This document shows, one piece after another, positions 37,699 to 47,370 of a stretch of 64,000 nucleotides of DNA (within the stretch, counting starts at the first letter, position 1; every line of letters starts with the position of its first letter). The stretch comes from Liquidambar formosana. Taxonomy: Eukaryota > Streptophyta > Magnoliopsida > Saxifragales > Altingiaceae. Location: contig CM077831.1 in assembly GCA_039720395.1 (NCBI GenBank), positions 35,127,067-35,191,066 on the forward strand, in the 5' to 3' direction. The notes beneath the pieces are model-generated. The model was not told where the DNA came from, searched no databases, and was given only the letters and a program-made list of their open reading frames with translations. Both the position numbers and the translations under genes were made by a program.

Positions 37699-38434
37699 GT
37701 TTTGGCTCTAGATAGAAGAAATGGATTTCTGGTTGTTTGTTTTCGACTAATTTCCTTGTGATTGCCGTTGGAAAGGTGGGTAACATGTTCAGAGCTTCAA
37801 GAGGTTAAAGGCAATGTGACCCTTTGTCCCCATTTTTGTTCACTTTATTTGTTGATGTTTTAGGGAGATTCACAAATAGAGCTAGGGAGATTGGTTTGAT
37901 ATTGGTTTGATAAGGCTTTTGAGGTGGGTAGGGATAGCGTTTGTTTCTCACTTGCAATTTGCAGATGATACCTTGTTTTTTCCTCTAGGACGAACAAATT
38001 TTTTATTATCTTACAAATTTTTGAACTTGTTTCAGGTCTTAAAGTCAATATGAGCAAAAGTGCTTTACTGGGATTCAATGTGGAAAGATAAGATTAAGAG
38101 GTTAGTTGGGTAGTTAGGTTGTTCTGTTAGTGAGTGGCCTTTAGGTCTTCCTCCTTTAGGAGGCAATCCTTACTCAAGGCGCTTTGAAATCCAGTGATTG
38201 ATATGGTTAGGAAAAGATGGATGGCTGGAAGAAGGCCTTGATTTCTAGGGGTAGAAGACTAGTATTAGTTCAATCTGTTTTGTCTAGTAGTTCCATATGC
38301 TATATGTGGCTTGTGTGTTAGAAAAGTTTATAAGGGTTTTTTTTTTTTTTTTTTGGTAGGAGGGTAGTGGTGAAGGTAAGAGTGTTCATCTTGTTTAGTA
38401 GGATGTGGTCTAGGCCAAAATCTCAAGAGGGGGG
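37699..38434 (+). pseudogene. LINE reverse transcriptase fragment, copy A part 2
   Basis: This continues the LINE after the hAT insertion. Degenerate frames include FRASRG, the RLRQGDPLSP-like block (damaged here), FLFTLFVDVLG, and LQFADDTLFF, which carries the catalytic Asp pair of RT motif C. Then come ISRGRRLVLVQSVLSS and SGEGKSVHL. A poly-T expansion at about 38337-38354 disrupts a Phe codon run. It is interrupted by the LTR at 38435. Confidence 0.85.
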
Positions 38435-39872
38435 TGCTGACACCCAATTTTGTACTGCCTGACATTTTCAGACCACCTTTAAACCCGATGATGAAGGGTG
38501 GAGTCAAATGCAACTATTATGGACAATATTCAAAGAACTGATGCAATCACAGCCTGGCCCGAGATAAAATTCGAGTGAAGAGTGCCATTGCATGTACGTG
38601 TAGAGTTGCACATACGTACATGTTTAATGCATGTACGTGCTTATCCCCAAATTCGTTCTTCTCCCATTATTGGTATCCTTTTCCTTACCTTGTGAGATTG
38701 TTACTTAGTTGATGGCAACCTATGATGGCTTGGAAAACCTACCTAAGAAACCCTAATCCTACCTCTATATATACATCATTTTCAATTTAGAAGGGGGGCT
38801 TGGATCTGAATCTTTTGGGAACTCTTGGCCACCATTCAAACCAAGCCTAAACCTAGGGAGAGAAAAAAAGAGAGAGAGACGGCTGTGATTGCAGAGGCTC
38901 GGAGGAAGGAGTTCATTAAGTTCCACGATTTGCTACCACCCAAGCCTGAGGGTAACACCCACTTTCACCTATCTCTTGTTTCGTTGGAAGGATTATTTGT
39001 TTATTCTTGGTAGAATAGATGTAGGATTCATATCATATTCTCTCTAATTATGCATGTGATTAATGCCTTGGATAATCTCATGCGTAGCTTATTCATTATT
39101 ACATCATGAGATTGCATAAATATGCTCATTTTCTATTCATGAATATTTAGGCTTTCATTATGATTCATCTAAATCATGCCATATTCATTGCTGGATAGAT
39201 CATTTGGACTATTTATTTGTGTAGTTCTCTTGTTTAGTCATTTTATTCCTCGTATATGTAGATATGTGGTTCTCATATTGTCATAAAAGCATGCTTTCAT
39301 AGTAGATATTCATAAGCATTCATAGTCCGATATCACTGCATCAATGGCTGGATTGAGGTAAATATGCATTTCTCGTATTCTGCATTTAGGTGAAGTATGT
39401 ATGTGCTTTACAAATGCACGTACATGCTTCTTTGCATATTCTGGACAATTTAACCTTTGTTTTGCAGGCAGCGTACATATAATCTGGCACTTTGATACTT
39501 TTGTCTTTCGTGTATATAAATCTGTTTTCTTGGTTTTATTTTGATTTATTTAATTGCCATCATTGTGTGGTTTCATTTGTGTTAAATCATATATTTGCAT
39601 GAATTGGATTAAATTTGTTTTAAGTCTTAGTTAATTAAAGCCAACAAATACGTATGGGGGCCGGCTTTGGTTGGGCGTTGTTGGGTGCTTAATACCTTCC
39701 CAATAGCGTACCCTAACTCTGAACTTGAAATTCTCTGGTTATGACAAGTTAAACCCTTACTAGGGGTCAATTGATTCTTGAAACCTTAATCGGGTGGCGA
39801 CTTCTCTCTGCGTTTGTAATTTGTAGCTAGTTAACATACTCCCGAGCCGCTTGGTTTAGGACGTGGTGCTCA
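38435..39872 (+). mobile_element. Solo LTR, about 1.44 kb, copy A
   Basis: It begins TGCTGACACCCAATTTT (TGTTGACACCC in copy B) and ends near GGTGCTCA, which gives TG...CA ends. It splits the LINE frame cleanly: the LINE reads on after it at TTAGCTTTGGG. No gag/pol or second LTR adjoins it, so it is a solo LTR, by inference from recombination between two LTRs. TATA-like CTATATATAC at about 38765 could be the LTR promoter. A 62-codon frame from 38825 (MATIQTKPKPRERKK...) starts about 60 bp later. Repeated CATGTACGTGC-type palindromic words occur at about 38590-38640 and 39415-39430. Confidence 0.75.
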
Positions 39873-40156
39873 TAAGGGGTTAGCTTTGGGTAAGATTTTG
39901 GTGAGAAATGTTGCTCTTACTGCTAAGTGGTTATGGAGGTTCCCTTTAGAGAGTTATTCTATTAGAAGTATGGGTTGCGTAATGGTTGGGATGCTCAAGC
40001 AAGTCTTAGGACTTCAACTAGATGTCATTGGAAATTTATTTCTCAAGGGTTTGATGGCTTTCGGGTTCACATTTTCTTTTTCTGTTGGGAGAGGGGATAG
40101 AGTTCGTTTTTGGAAGATCATTGGAAGGTTTCTGTTGGGCTTATTTCTCAAGAAAC
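39873..40156 (+). pseudogene. LINE fragment, copy A part 3
   Basis: This continues the LINE after the LTR: LGKILVRNVALTAKWLWRF, then GRGDRVRFWKIIGR, the conserved stretch between the RT and zinc-finger regions of plant L1 elements. It ends abruptly where palindrome P2 begins, with shared CCTAA at the junction (about 40153-40160). Confidence 0.85.
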
Positions 40157-40314
40157 CACGCCTAAGGTTTGAACCATTTTTACATAACCCCTCCTCCTCC
40201 TCCCCCCAAAAAAGAAGAAGCTATTACATAGCTATTTAGGGAGTTTGCAACCTAATTTTTTTTAGGGGGTTATGTGAAAAGGGTCTAAACATTAGGGGGC
40301 TTTCTTGCATTTTA
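40157..40314. mobile_element. Nested foldback MITE, copy 3 (left-truncated)
   Basis: It starts inside the MITE at GGTTTGAACCATTTTTACAT and ends with the standard GCATTTTA end. Its missing left end coincides with the LINE-P2 junction, so the break occurred within this MITE. Confidence 0.65.
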
Positions 40315-40439
40315 CCCAAAAAAGGAAAAAGAAAAATGCTTATAAAAATTTATCATAGTGTTCTTCAGGTACGTGGTCTATCCCTTTCATATAGTTAAGC
40401 ATTTTTTGGCATCCCCCTCAATCACCACTTCTCGGCAAC

Positions 40440-40877
40440 CTACGCAAGAGTTATAGTCAAACCTCTCTGTACGGTTTCTAATTCTGTTTCAAACGAATTC
40501 TTCATATTATATAGTGGGAAATAATCTGTAGCAGAAATTTCTCTTGAATCATCCCTAATTATGACTCCCCCTCCACTACATATCTTGTCTCCATCAGATT
40601 TAATCTTTTCATCTTCCAAGAAGGATGCATCCGTATTTATTTTAAACCAGCCTTTAAGGGCATTACGACAAGCAACCCTACAAAGGGGTTCTTCCAACAA
40701 AGATTTGTAAATATTCTCTATTGACACAAGAATTTTATAGCCAACAAAAAAATTTTCCAAATACTTATAATTTGATTTATAGTCCCTATTTGGAAGCTTG
40801 CTAAAAAGATTCATAAACTCTTTCATGGATACTACCAATATTGGCCCTTCTAACTCGTCAAGCCTAAAAATGTGCAA
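40440..40877 (-). CDS. RNase H-like open frame, P2 left arm
   Basis: This is the longest uninterrupted version of the palindrome-encoded frame, about 145 codons on the minus strand reading outward from the centre. The visible order is FRLDELEGPILVVSMKEF, NYKYLENFFVGYKI, WFKINTDASFLED (the first Asp region of RNase H), CSGGGVIIRDDSREIS and FETELETVQRGLTI (a Glu-containing helix). This matches the plant RNase H-like (RVT_3) fold found in non-LTR elements and some host proteins. The frame has no ATG at its upstream edge; the first Met is about 17 residues in. The C-terminal Asp motif (VIEGD) lies beyond the stop in another frame, so the domain is probably incomplete. It is most likely transposon-derived and inactive. 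Confidence 0.5.
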   Translation of the reverse strand: MHIFRLDELEGPILVVSMKEFMNLFSKLPNRDYKSNYKYLENFFVGYKILVSIENIYKSLLEEPLCRVACRNALKGWFKINTDASFLEDEKIKSDGDKICSGGGVIIRDDSREISATDYFPLYNMKNSFETELETVQRGLTITLA

Positions 40878-41289
40878 ACTCTTGCGATATATAGTGTTCC
40901 TCTAATGTTTTTCATAATTTGTTATCCCCATTTGATGTGGAAAACATCTTTTTTGGTGATATCATTCCAAATCCAACTATACCTGTGAAGGAAAAAATAT
41001 ACCATGTAAGTTATACGAGAGGAAGAAATATTGAGAAATATTAAGAGACAAAAATGTCGATCCATAAAAGAAAATTAATAGTGAAATGTGAAAATTTTTT
41101 ATGAAATTTTACAAAATCAAGAGTATGCTAATATGATTAGAATATTTCATTAGTTTTTAAAATTTCATAAAAAATTTCTATATTTCAGTATTATTTTTCT
41201 TTGATGGATCGATATTTTTGTTTCTTTCAATATTTCTCAATATTTTTGCCTCTCATATAATTTATATGATATATTTTTTCCTTCATAGG

Positions 41290-41900
41290 TATAATTGGAT
41301 TTGGAAGGAAGTTAGCAGAAAAGATGTTTTCCACATTCAATGGGGATGACAGATTGTGGAAAACATTCTGAAAACACTATATATCGCAAGAGTTTGAACA
41401 CATTTTTAGGCTTGACAAGTTAGAAGGGCCAATATTGGTAGTATCCATGAAAGAGTTCATGAATCTATTTAGCAAGTTTTCAAATAGGGACTATAAATCA
41501 AATTATAAGTCTTTGGAGAATTTTTTTGTTGGCCATAAAATTCTTGTGTCAATAGAGAATATTTACAAATCTTTGCTGAAAGAACCCCTTTGTAGGGTTG
41601 CTTGTCGTAATTCCCTTAAAGGCTGGTTTAAAATAAATACGGATACATCCTTCTTGGAAGATGAAAAGGTTAAATCTGATGGAGACAAGATATGTGGTGA
41701 AGGGGGAGTCATAATTAGGATAATTCAAGAGAAATTTCTGTTACAGATTATTTTTCACTATATAATATGAAGAATTCGTTTGAAGCAGAATTAAAAACTG
41801 TACAGAGAGGTTTGATTATAGCCTTTGTGTAGGTTGTCGAGAAGTGGTGATTGAGAGGAATGCCAAAAATGCTTAACTATATGAAAGGATAGACTATGTA
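41290..41900 (+). pseudogene. Broken RNase H-like frame, P2 right arm
   Basis: Plus-strand mirror of the left-arm frame, best open at 41435-41770. It shows MNLFSKFSNRDYKSNYK, WFKINTDTSFLED and GEGGVIIR, then shifts frame. Upstream, a pyrimidine-rich CTTCATAG precedes IWKEVSRKDVFHIQWGDD, with a stop further on. Downstream in another frame are SFEAELKTVQRGLIIA-like and later degenerate residues. Confidence 0.55.
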
Positions 41901-41952
41901 TCCGAAGAACACTATGATAAATTTTTATAAGAATTTTTTTGTTTTTTTTGGA

Positions 41953-42182
41953 TAAAATGCAAGAAACCCCCCTAATGTTTGGACCTTTTTCACTTGACCC
42001 CCCTAAAGAAAAATAGGTTGCAATATCCATCCCTTAACACATTTGGGGAAAAAAATTGCTTGCAAACCCCCCATAAATGGTTATGTAGTAGCTTTTTTAG
42101 GGGGGTTATGTAAAAATGATTTAAATATTAGGGGGTATATGTAAAAATGGTTCAAACATTAGGGGGAGTTTCTTCCATTTTA
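41953..42182. mobile_element. Nested foldback MITE, copy 4
   Basis: TAAAATGCAAGAAACCCCCC at the left is mirrored by a right end in which the ATTAGGGGG block is duplicated (42127-42135 and 42158-42166). It occupies the right arm of P2. Confidence 0.7.
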
Positions 42183-42311
42183 CCCCCCCTTTTTTTTTTT
42201 GTTTCAATATGAATAGGAAATAACAAAATTCATTTTTATAGGTAAATAGATAGGTATTTGTCTTGTTTTGAAGATTACGAGTAGTTTTATTTATAGAGAG
42301 GGAATCGAGAA

Positions 42312-42764
42312 GTTTGTGGGAGGCAAGCTTTGGTTGATTGTTAGTATTTTATCTTAATTCAATAAATTGAACAAACTTTAGCTTAAAAGTTTTCTTTTAT
42401 CTCATGGTTTTGAGGTTAAAAAAATTACAAAAATTTATAATCCTTTGATAAACCATATTTCAATTTAATACAGTTTACAATTGCCCTGGATAAGGTTTGA
42501 TCTTTTGGAAAGTCCGAGAGTATTGGGTCTCTAGTAATAGGAGAGATTGGGGTCAAAAGATTAAGACTTCTATAAGAAGAAGAAGAAAAATATGCATAAT
42601 AGGAGGAGCGAAAGAAAAAAATAATAGGAAAAAAAAATTTGTGGTGATGTAAATTTACTAATTTAACTAGAATTTTAAAAAGATTAAAGGAATAAATTTT
42701 AAAAAAAAAAAAAAATTGAGGTGGGGTTGTTGGCCTACCTCGAGTCCATGTAGCTCCGTCCATG
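42312..42764. mobile_element. Left-truncated hAT element, copy B
   Basis: Nearly identical to 37244-37698 of copy A, but the left terminus and left target duplication are missing; the sequence begins inside at AGTTTGTGGGAGGCAAGC. The right terminus GTCCATG and the right GTTTTGGC (42765-42772) are kept, still inside LINE sequence. Confidence 0.85.
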
Positions 42765-43501
42765 GTTTTGGCTCTAGATGGAGGAAATGGATTTCTGGTT
42801 GTTTGTCTTCGACTAATTTCTTTGTGATTGCCATTGGAAAGATGGGTAACATGTTCAGAGCTTCAAGAGGTTAAAGGCAAGGAGACCCGTTATCCCCATT
42901 TTTGTTCACTTTATTTGTTGATGTTTTAGGGAGATTCACAAATAGAGCTAGGGAGATTGGTTTGATAAAGGGTTATGAGGTGGATAGGGATAACGTTTGT
43001 TTCTCACTTGCAATTTGCAGATGATACCTTGTTTTTTCCTCTAGGATGAACAAATTTTTTATTGTCTTACAAAATTTTTGAACTTGTTTTAGGTCTTAAA
43101 GTCAATATGAGCATAAGTGCTTTAGTGGGGATTCATTGTGGGAAGATAAGATTCAGAGGTTAGTTGGGTAGTTAGGTTGTTCTGTTAGTGAGTGGCCTTT
43201 AGGTCTTCCTCCTTTAGGAGGCAATCCTTACTCAAGGCGTTTTGAAATCCAGTGATTGATATGGTTAGGAAAAGATGGATGGTTGGAAGAAGGCCTTAAT
43301 TTCTAGGGGTAGAAGACTAGTATTAGTTCAGTTTGTTTTGTCTATTATTTCCATATACTATATGTGGCTTGTGTGTTATAAAAGTTTATAAGGGTTTTTT
43401 TTTTTTTTTTTTTTTTTTTGGTAGGAGGGTAGTGGTGAAGGTAAGAGTGTTCATCTTGTTAAGTAGGATGTGGTGTCTAGGCCAAAATCTCAAGAGGGGG
43501 G
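42765..43501 (+). pseudogene. LINE reverse transcriptase fragment, copy B part 1
   Basis: Duplicate of 37699-38434 with a few per cent divergence. The RQGDPLSPFLFTLFVD-type block is better preserved here than in copy A apart from one stop. The FADD motif C is again readable (about 43015-43035). A poly-T run at about 43397-43419 is longer than in copy A. Confidence 0.85.
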
Positions 43502-45064
43502 TGTTGACACCCAATTTTATACCGCTTGACATTTTCAGACCACCTTTAAGCCCGATGATGAAGGGTGGAGTCAAATGCAACTATTATGGACAATATTCAA
43601 AGAACTGATGCAATCACAGCCTGGCCCGAGATAAAATTCGAGTGAAGAGTGCCATTGCATGTACATGCAGAGTTGCACGTACGTACGTGTTTAATGCACG
43701 TATGTGCTTATTCCCCAGATTCGTTCTTCTCCCATTTTTGGTATCCTTTTCCTTACCTTGTGAGATTGTTACTTAGTTGATGGCAACCTATGACGGCTGG
43801 AAAACCTACCTAACCCTAAGGAAACCCTAATCCTACCTCTATATATACATCATTTTCAGTTCAGAAGGGGGGGCTTGGATCTGAATCTTTTGGGAACTCT
43901 TGGCCACCATTCAAACCAAGCTTAAACCTAGGGAGAGAAAAGGAGAGAGAAAGACGGCTGTGATTGCAGAGGCTCAGAGGAAGGAGTTCATTATGTTCCA
44001 CAACTTGCTACCACCCAAGCCTGAGGGTTACACCCATTTTCACCTATCTCTTGTTGCATTAGAAGGATTATTTGATTATTCTTGGTAGAATAAATGTAGG
44101 ATTCATATCATATTCTCTCTAATTATGCATGTGATTAATGCCTTATATAATCTCATGCGTAGCTTATTCATTATTACATCATGAGATTGCATAAATATGT
44201 TCATTTTCCATTCATGAATATTTAGGCTTTCATTATGATTCATCTAAATCATGCCATATTCATTGCTGGATAGATCATTTAGACTATTTAGTTGTGTAGT
44301 TCTCTTGTTTAGTCATTTTATTCCTCGTATATGTAGATATGTGGTTTTCATATTGTCATAAAAGCATGCTTTCATAGTAGATATTCATAAGCATTCATAG
44401 TCGGATATCACTGCCTCAATGGCTGAATTGAGGTAAATATGCATTTCTCGTATTTTGCATTTAGGTGAAGTATGTACGTGCTTTACAAATGCACGTACGT
44501 GCTTCTTTGCATATTCTGGACAATTTAACCTTTGTTTTGCAGGCAGCGTACATATAATTTGGCACTTTGATACTTTTGTCTTTCGTGTATATAAATCTGT
44601 TTTTCTGGTTTTATTTTTATTTATTTAATTGCCATCATTGTGTGGTTTCATTTGTGTTAAATCATATATTTGCATGAATTGTGTTAAATTTGATTTAAGT
44701 CTTAGTTAATTAAAGCCAACAAATATGTATGGGGGCCCGGCTTTGGTCGGGCGTTGTTAGGTGCTTAATACCTTCCCAATAGCGTGCCCTAGCTCCGAAC
44801 TTGAAATTCTCTAGTTATGATGAGTTAAACCCTTGCTAGGGGTCAATCGATTCTCGAAACCTTAATCGGGTGGCGACGTATCGGATTTTAATAACAACTA
44901 TATGAAAATGAATAGAATAAGTCAAATTGAATATAAGAAGAATACTATAGCTATTAGAAACTTTACTATTGAATCTAACTTACAAATCTGACAAATAACA
45001 TTAAAATGATTCGTGGCTAGTTAGCGTACTCCCGAGCCGCTTGGCTCAAGATGTGGTGCTCACA
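43502..45064 (+). mobile_element. Solo LTR, about 1.56 kb, copy B
   Basis: Duplicate of the copy A LTR. It begins TGTTGACACCCAATTTT and ends near GGTGCTCACA. It carries a 62-codon frame at 43900 like that of copy A, and a TATA-like CTATATATAC at about 43840. About 130 bp at 44877-45005 (GTATCGGATTTTAATAACAA onward) replaces the shorter copy A sequence. Flanks GGGGG and GGGTG may be a worn 5-bp target duplication. Confidence 0.75.
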
Positions 45065-45527
45065 GGGTGTTAGCTTTGGGTAAGATTTTTGAGAGAAATG
45101 TTGCTTTTACTGCTAAGTGGTTATGGAGGTTCCCTTTAGAGAGTTATTCTATTAGAAGTGTGGGTTGCGTAATGGTTGGGATGCTAAAGCAAGTCTTAGG
45201 ACTTCAACTAGATGTCATTGGAAATTTATTTCTCAAGGGTTAGATGGCTTTCGGGTTCACATTTCTTTTTCTGTTGGGAGAGGGGATAGAGTTCGTTTTT
45301 GGAAGATCATTGGAAGGGGGAAGCTTCTTTTTCATCTTTTTTTCTTTAGTTATATAGACACCGCGTCTCATAATGTTCTTATTTCTTCATTGGCTTCACC
45401 TGATTTTGTTGATTCTAATTGGGTCAGCTTCTTTCGTAATCTCAATGATAAGAATGTGAGCAGTTCTTAGTTTTGTTATTGTTATTGGATGATTTGTCTT
45501 TTAGTGTATCTATTCTAGATATGGTTT
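45065..45527 (+). pseudogene. LINE fragment, copy B part 2
   Basis: This continues past the point where copy A is cut by P2. It has the AKWLWRFPLESYSIRS block, FSVGRGDRVRFWKIIGRG, and then (frame-shifted) a SNWVSFFRNLNDKNVSS stretch that matches the conserved RRNLND region of plant L1 ORF2. It ends at about 45527, where another element is inserted. Confidence 0.8.
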
Positions 45528-46781
45528 TAAATACAGGTGACTGTAATGGTAACGGTAAAGGTGTAATGTGAGTTGGATATCGAAGCAATATGTGACGGGA
45601 ATCGGTGATTGCGAGCATGAACTTTTTTTTTATCTTGCATAACATGGCCCAAATTTATTGATGCTCTAGAATCCTATTTATTACTGTTTTAAAGGATTTT
45701 TAATGAATCTTGTTCAATAAAACCAAAAGGACTAGGGCTAGACATCACACCATAGATTAAATTCTACTCCTAGTTTAGGGTTTAAATTCAGTAAAAGCGC
45801 CAAAATTCGACTCCATGTTTTTAGTCTAGAATCCAACAGGCACATCATATTTTATTTAATAAATATACATGTATAAAATATAATAAAATAATATATATTA
45901 TATAAAGTTCAAATTAGGGGGGTTTTTCATAATAATTAATTTTGGGTTTAAATAATATAAAGTTGAATTTTTTGGGGCTTAAATAGTACTCCTTCTGTCC
46001 CACAAAGATGGGCTATTTTTGCTACGTTTTTTTTGTCCGAAAAGGTTTGTTTACTTTGAAAAGTCAAACCATAAATATGCTTAAATTCCTTATATTACCC
46101 TTTGTCCTATCAAGAATTACTTTTTTTTTTTTTTTTGGGTCTTATAGAGTTGTAGACTTTTAGTTATAAGGAACGGTGGCTTTGGAAAAAAATATTTAGT
46201 CGATGCATTAATTGTTTTTTCTTAAATTGCGTGATTTGTTAAACTTGGTCTATCTTTGTGGGATAGAGGGAGTATAAAGTTGAATTTAGCCACTTTAAAA
46301 ATAAAAAATAAAATAAATAAGAGGGACTAAAGTGAAAAAAGAATTATAAAAGCATCTAGACATTGTAATAATCAAGTTTGTGGGCATAAATAATAATATC
46401 AAAATTTGGACATTATAAAAACAGAAATATAAAAAGAAAGATGGGTTTTTGGATCGTAAAACCTGAACTAAGCTTATGATTGTAGATTCATCGAACCCCT
46501 CTGTCGGCGACGTCACAAGCAACAACTATGACGTGTTTTCTTCTCTCTCTTCTCCTTTTTCTTATTCTTTTTCTTTTCTCTATCCTTTTCTTCTTCTTCC
46601 CATGGCTGGTAATGACTTTGAAAGCATAATGGCATGTAATTGTAATAGCCGTTACATAGCGTTACAGTGTTGTAACGGACCATTACGTTATGAGCTCCTC
46701 TACACTATGCGTACCACCTGTAACCGCATAATGACCCTGGGAATTCCATTGATGGCCGTTATGACCCGTTTTCTAAAACGT
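45528..46781. mobile_element. Inserted element of about 1.25 kb in the LINE
   Basis: It interrupts the LINE between a VSILDMVL-like segment and a GRIWTASS-like segment. Both edges are rich in GTAACGG/GTAATGG words and their complements (about 45545-45565 and 46650-46760), as in some plant Mutator or hAT-like non-autonomous elements. Flanks TTTTAAA and TTTTCTAAA may be a worn target duplication. It carries a Stowaway MITE inside. Superfamily not settled. Confidence 0.5.
45990..46272. mobile_element. Stowaway (Tc1/mariner) MITE, 283 bp
   Basis: The ends are CTCCTTCTGTCCCACAAAGA and its mirror ATCTTTGTGGGATAGAGGGAG, flanked by TA on both sides (45988-45989 and 46273-46274). This is the standard Stowaway terminus and target site. 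No coding capacity. Confidence 0.92.
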
Positions 46782-47065
46782 TGATTCCAGATGGGAGGAT
46801 TTGGACTGCTTCCTCATAGAGGTTTTTTTTTTTTTTTTTTTGTTGGGTAAATCATATTTTAAGAAATTGATTGAAATTCCTGATGCTCCTTTTTTCCTTC
46901 TTTGGCGGTGATTTGGAAGTCGAGTGTGCCCGTCAAAGTTCGGGTTTATATGTGGACTGTAGCCCACGAGGGAGCTAATACCAATGATGTGCTTCAAAGG
47001 AGGAGGCCTTCCTTTTATTGTGTCTACAATGGTGTATTATTTGTAAAGATGGGGTGGAGAGTACT
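46782..47065 (+). pseudogene. LINE zinc-finger (zf-RVT) fragment
   Basis: After the insertion the LINE resumes with GRIWTASS, a poly-T expansion at about 46820-46841, YFKKLIEIPDAPFF and WKSSVPVKVRVYMWTVAHE...NTNDVLQRRRPS, the zf-RVT region of plant L1 ORF2. The Cys residues that should follow are lost to a frameshift. Confidence 0.85.
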
Positions 47066-47077
47066 GATCATCTTACC

Positions 47078-47215
47078 CACCCTTGGTTAGCCCAGTTGGT
47101 AAGGGTGAACTTGTGATTGTGTGGTTAGGCGCACGGTCACGGATTCGATTCTCCGCTAAGACAACCCAAGATTTAAGTGGGGGCCCATAGCGGTGGGTTG
47201 CTCTAGTTAGGAACA
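47078..47215 (+). mobile_element. tRNA-derived SINE
   Basis: A polymerase III promoter is visible: A-box-like TTAGCCCAGTTGGTAAGG at about 47087 and B-box-like GGTCACGGATTCGATTC at about 47136. The spacing of about 35-40 bp fits a tRNA-derived promoter. A non-tRNA body follows to about 47215. It is not a tRNA gene, because no 3' acceptor-stem partner can be formed from what I see. Confidence 0.65.
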
Positions 47216-47370
47216 GCAGCTATAGAAACTCTATTTAGATTACAGTATCGAACTCTAGTTTCAACAATGCCCAAAACACTCAGATTATTACTTCTAACAA
47301 AATTCCTAATTTCTTTTTGTTTTAGAGAGTCATTGAGACCTCTTATGTTCCAACAGGCTATATTAACCAT
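47216..47370 (-). pseudogene. LINE ORF2 endonuclease start (second LINE)
   Basis: The minus-strand frame starts ATG at 47370 with MVNIACWNIRGLND and LGIVETRV, the first two blocks of the L1 APE-type endonuclease. It is lost after about 50 codons at the junction with the SINE, so RT and everything downstream are missing. Its ATG overlaps the ORF1 stop codon. Confidence 0.85.

Larger units (their letters stand above)
40157..42309. mobile_element. 2.15-kb palindromic element P2
   Basis: A second copy of the P1 palindrome. The centre is near 41135 (the AGTATGCTAATATGATTAG spacer is shared with P1). The left arm is truncated inside the nested MITE. The right arm runs further out to a GATTACGAG...GGGAATC segment that matches the reverse complement of the P1 left outer end. 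Its right edge is fused to the interior of a hAT element at about 42310. P2 has fewer stops than P1 in its left-arm frame. Confidence 0.8.

Noticed and set aside
37354..37786. Minus-strand Phe/Tyr/Ser-rich frames over the hAT element (and 42425-42852)
   Set aside because: They arise from AT-rich and (AAG)n sequence inside a non-autonomous element. The duplicated copy has the same artefact.
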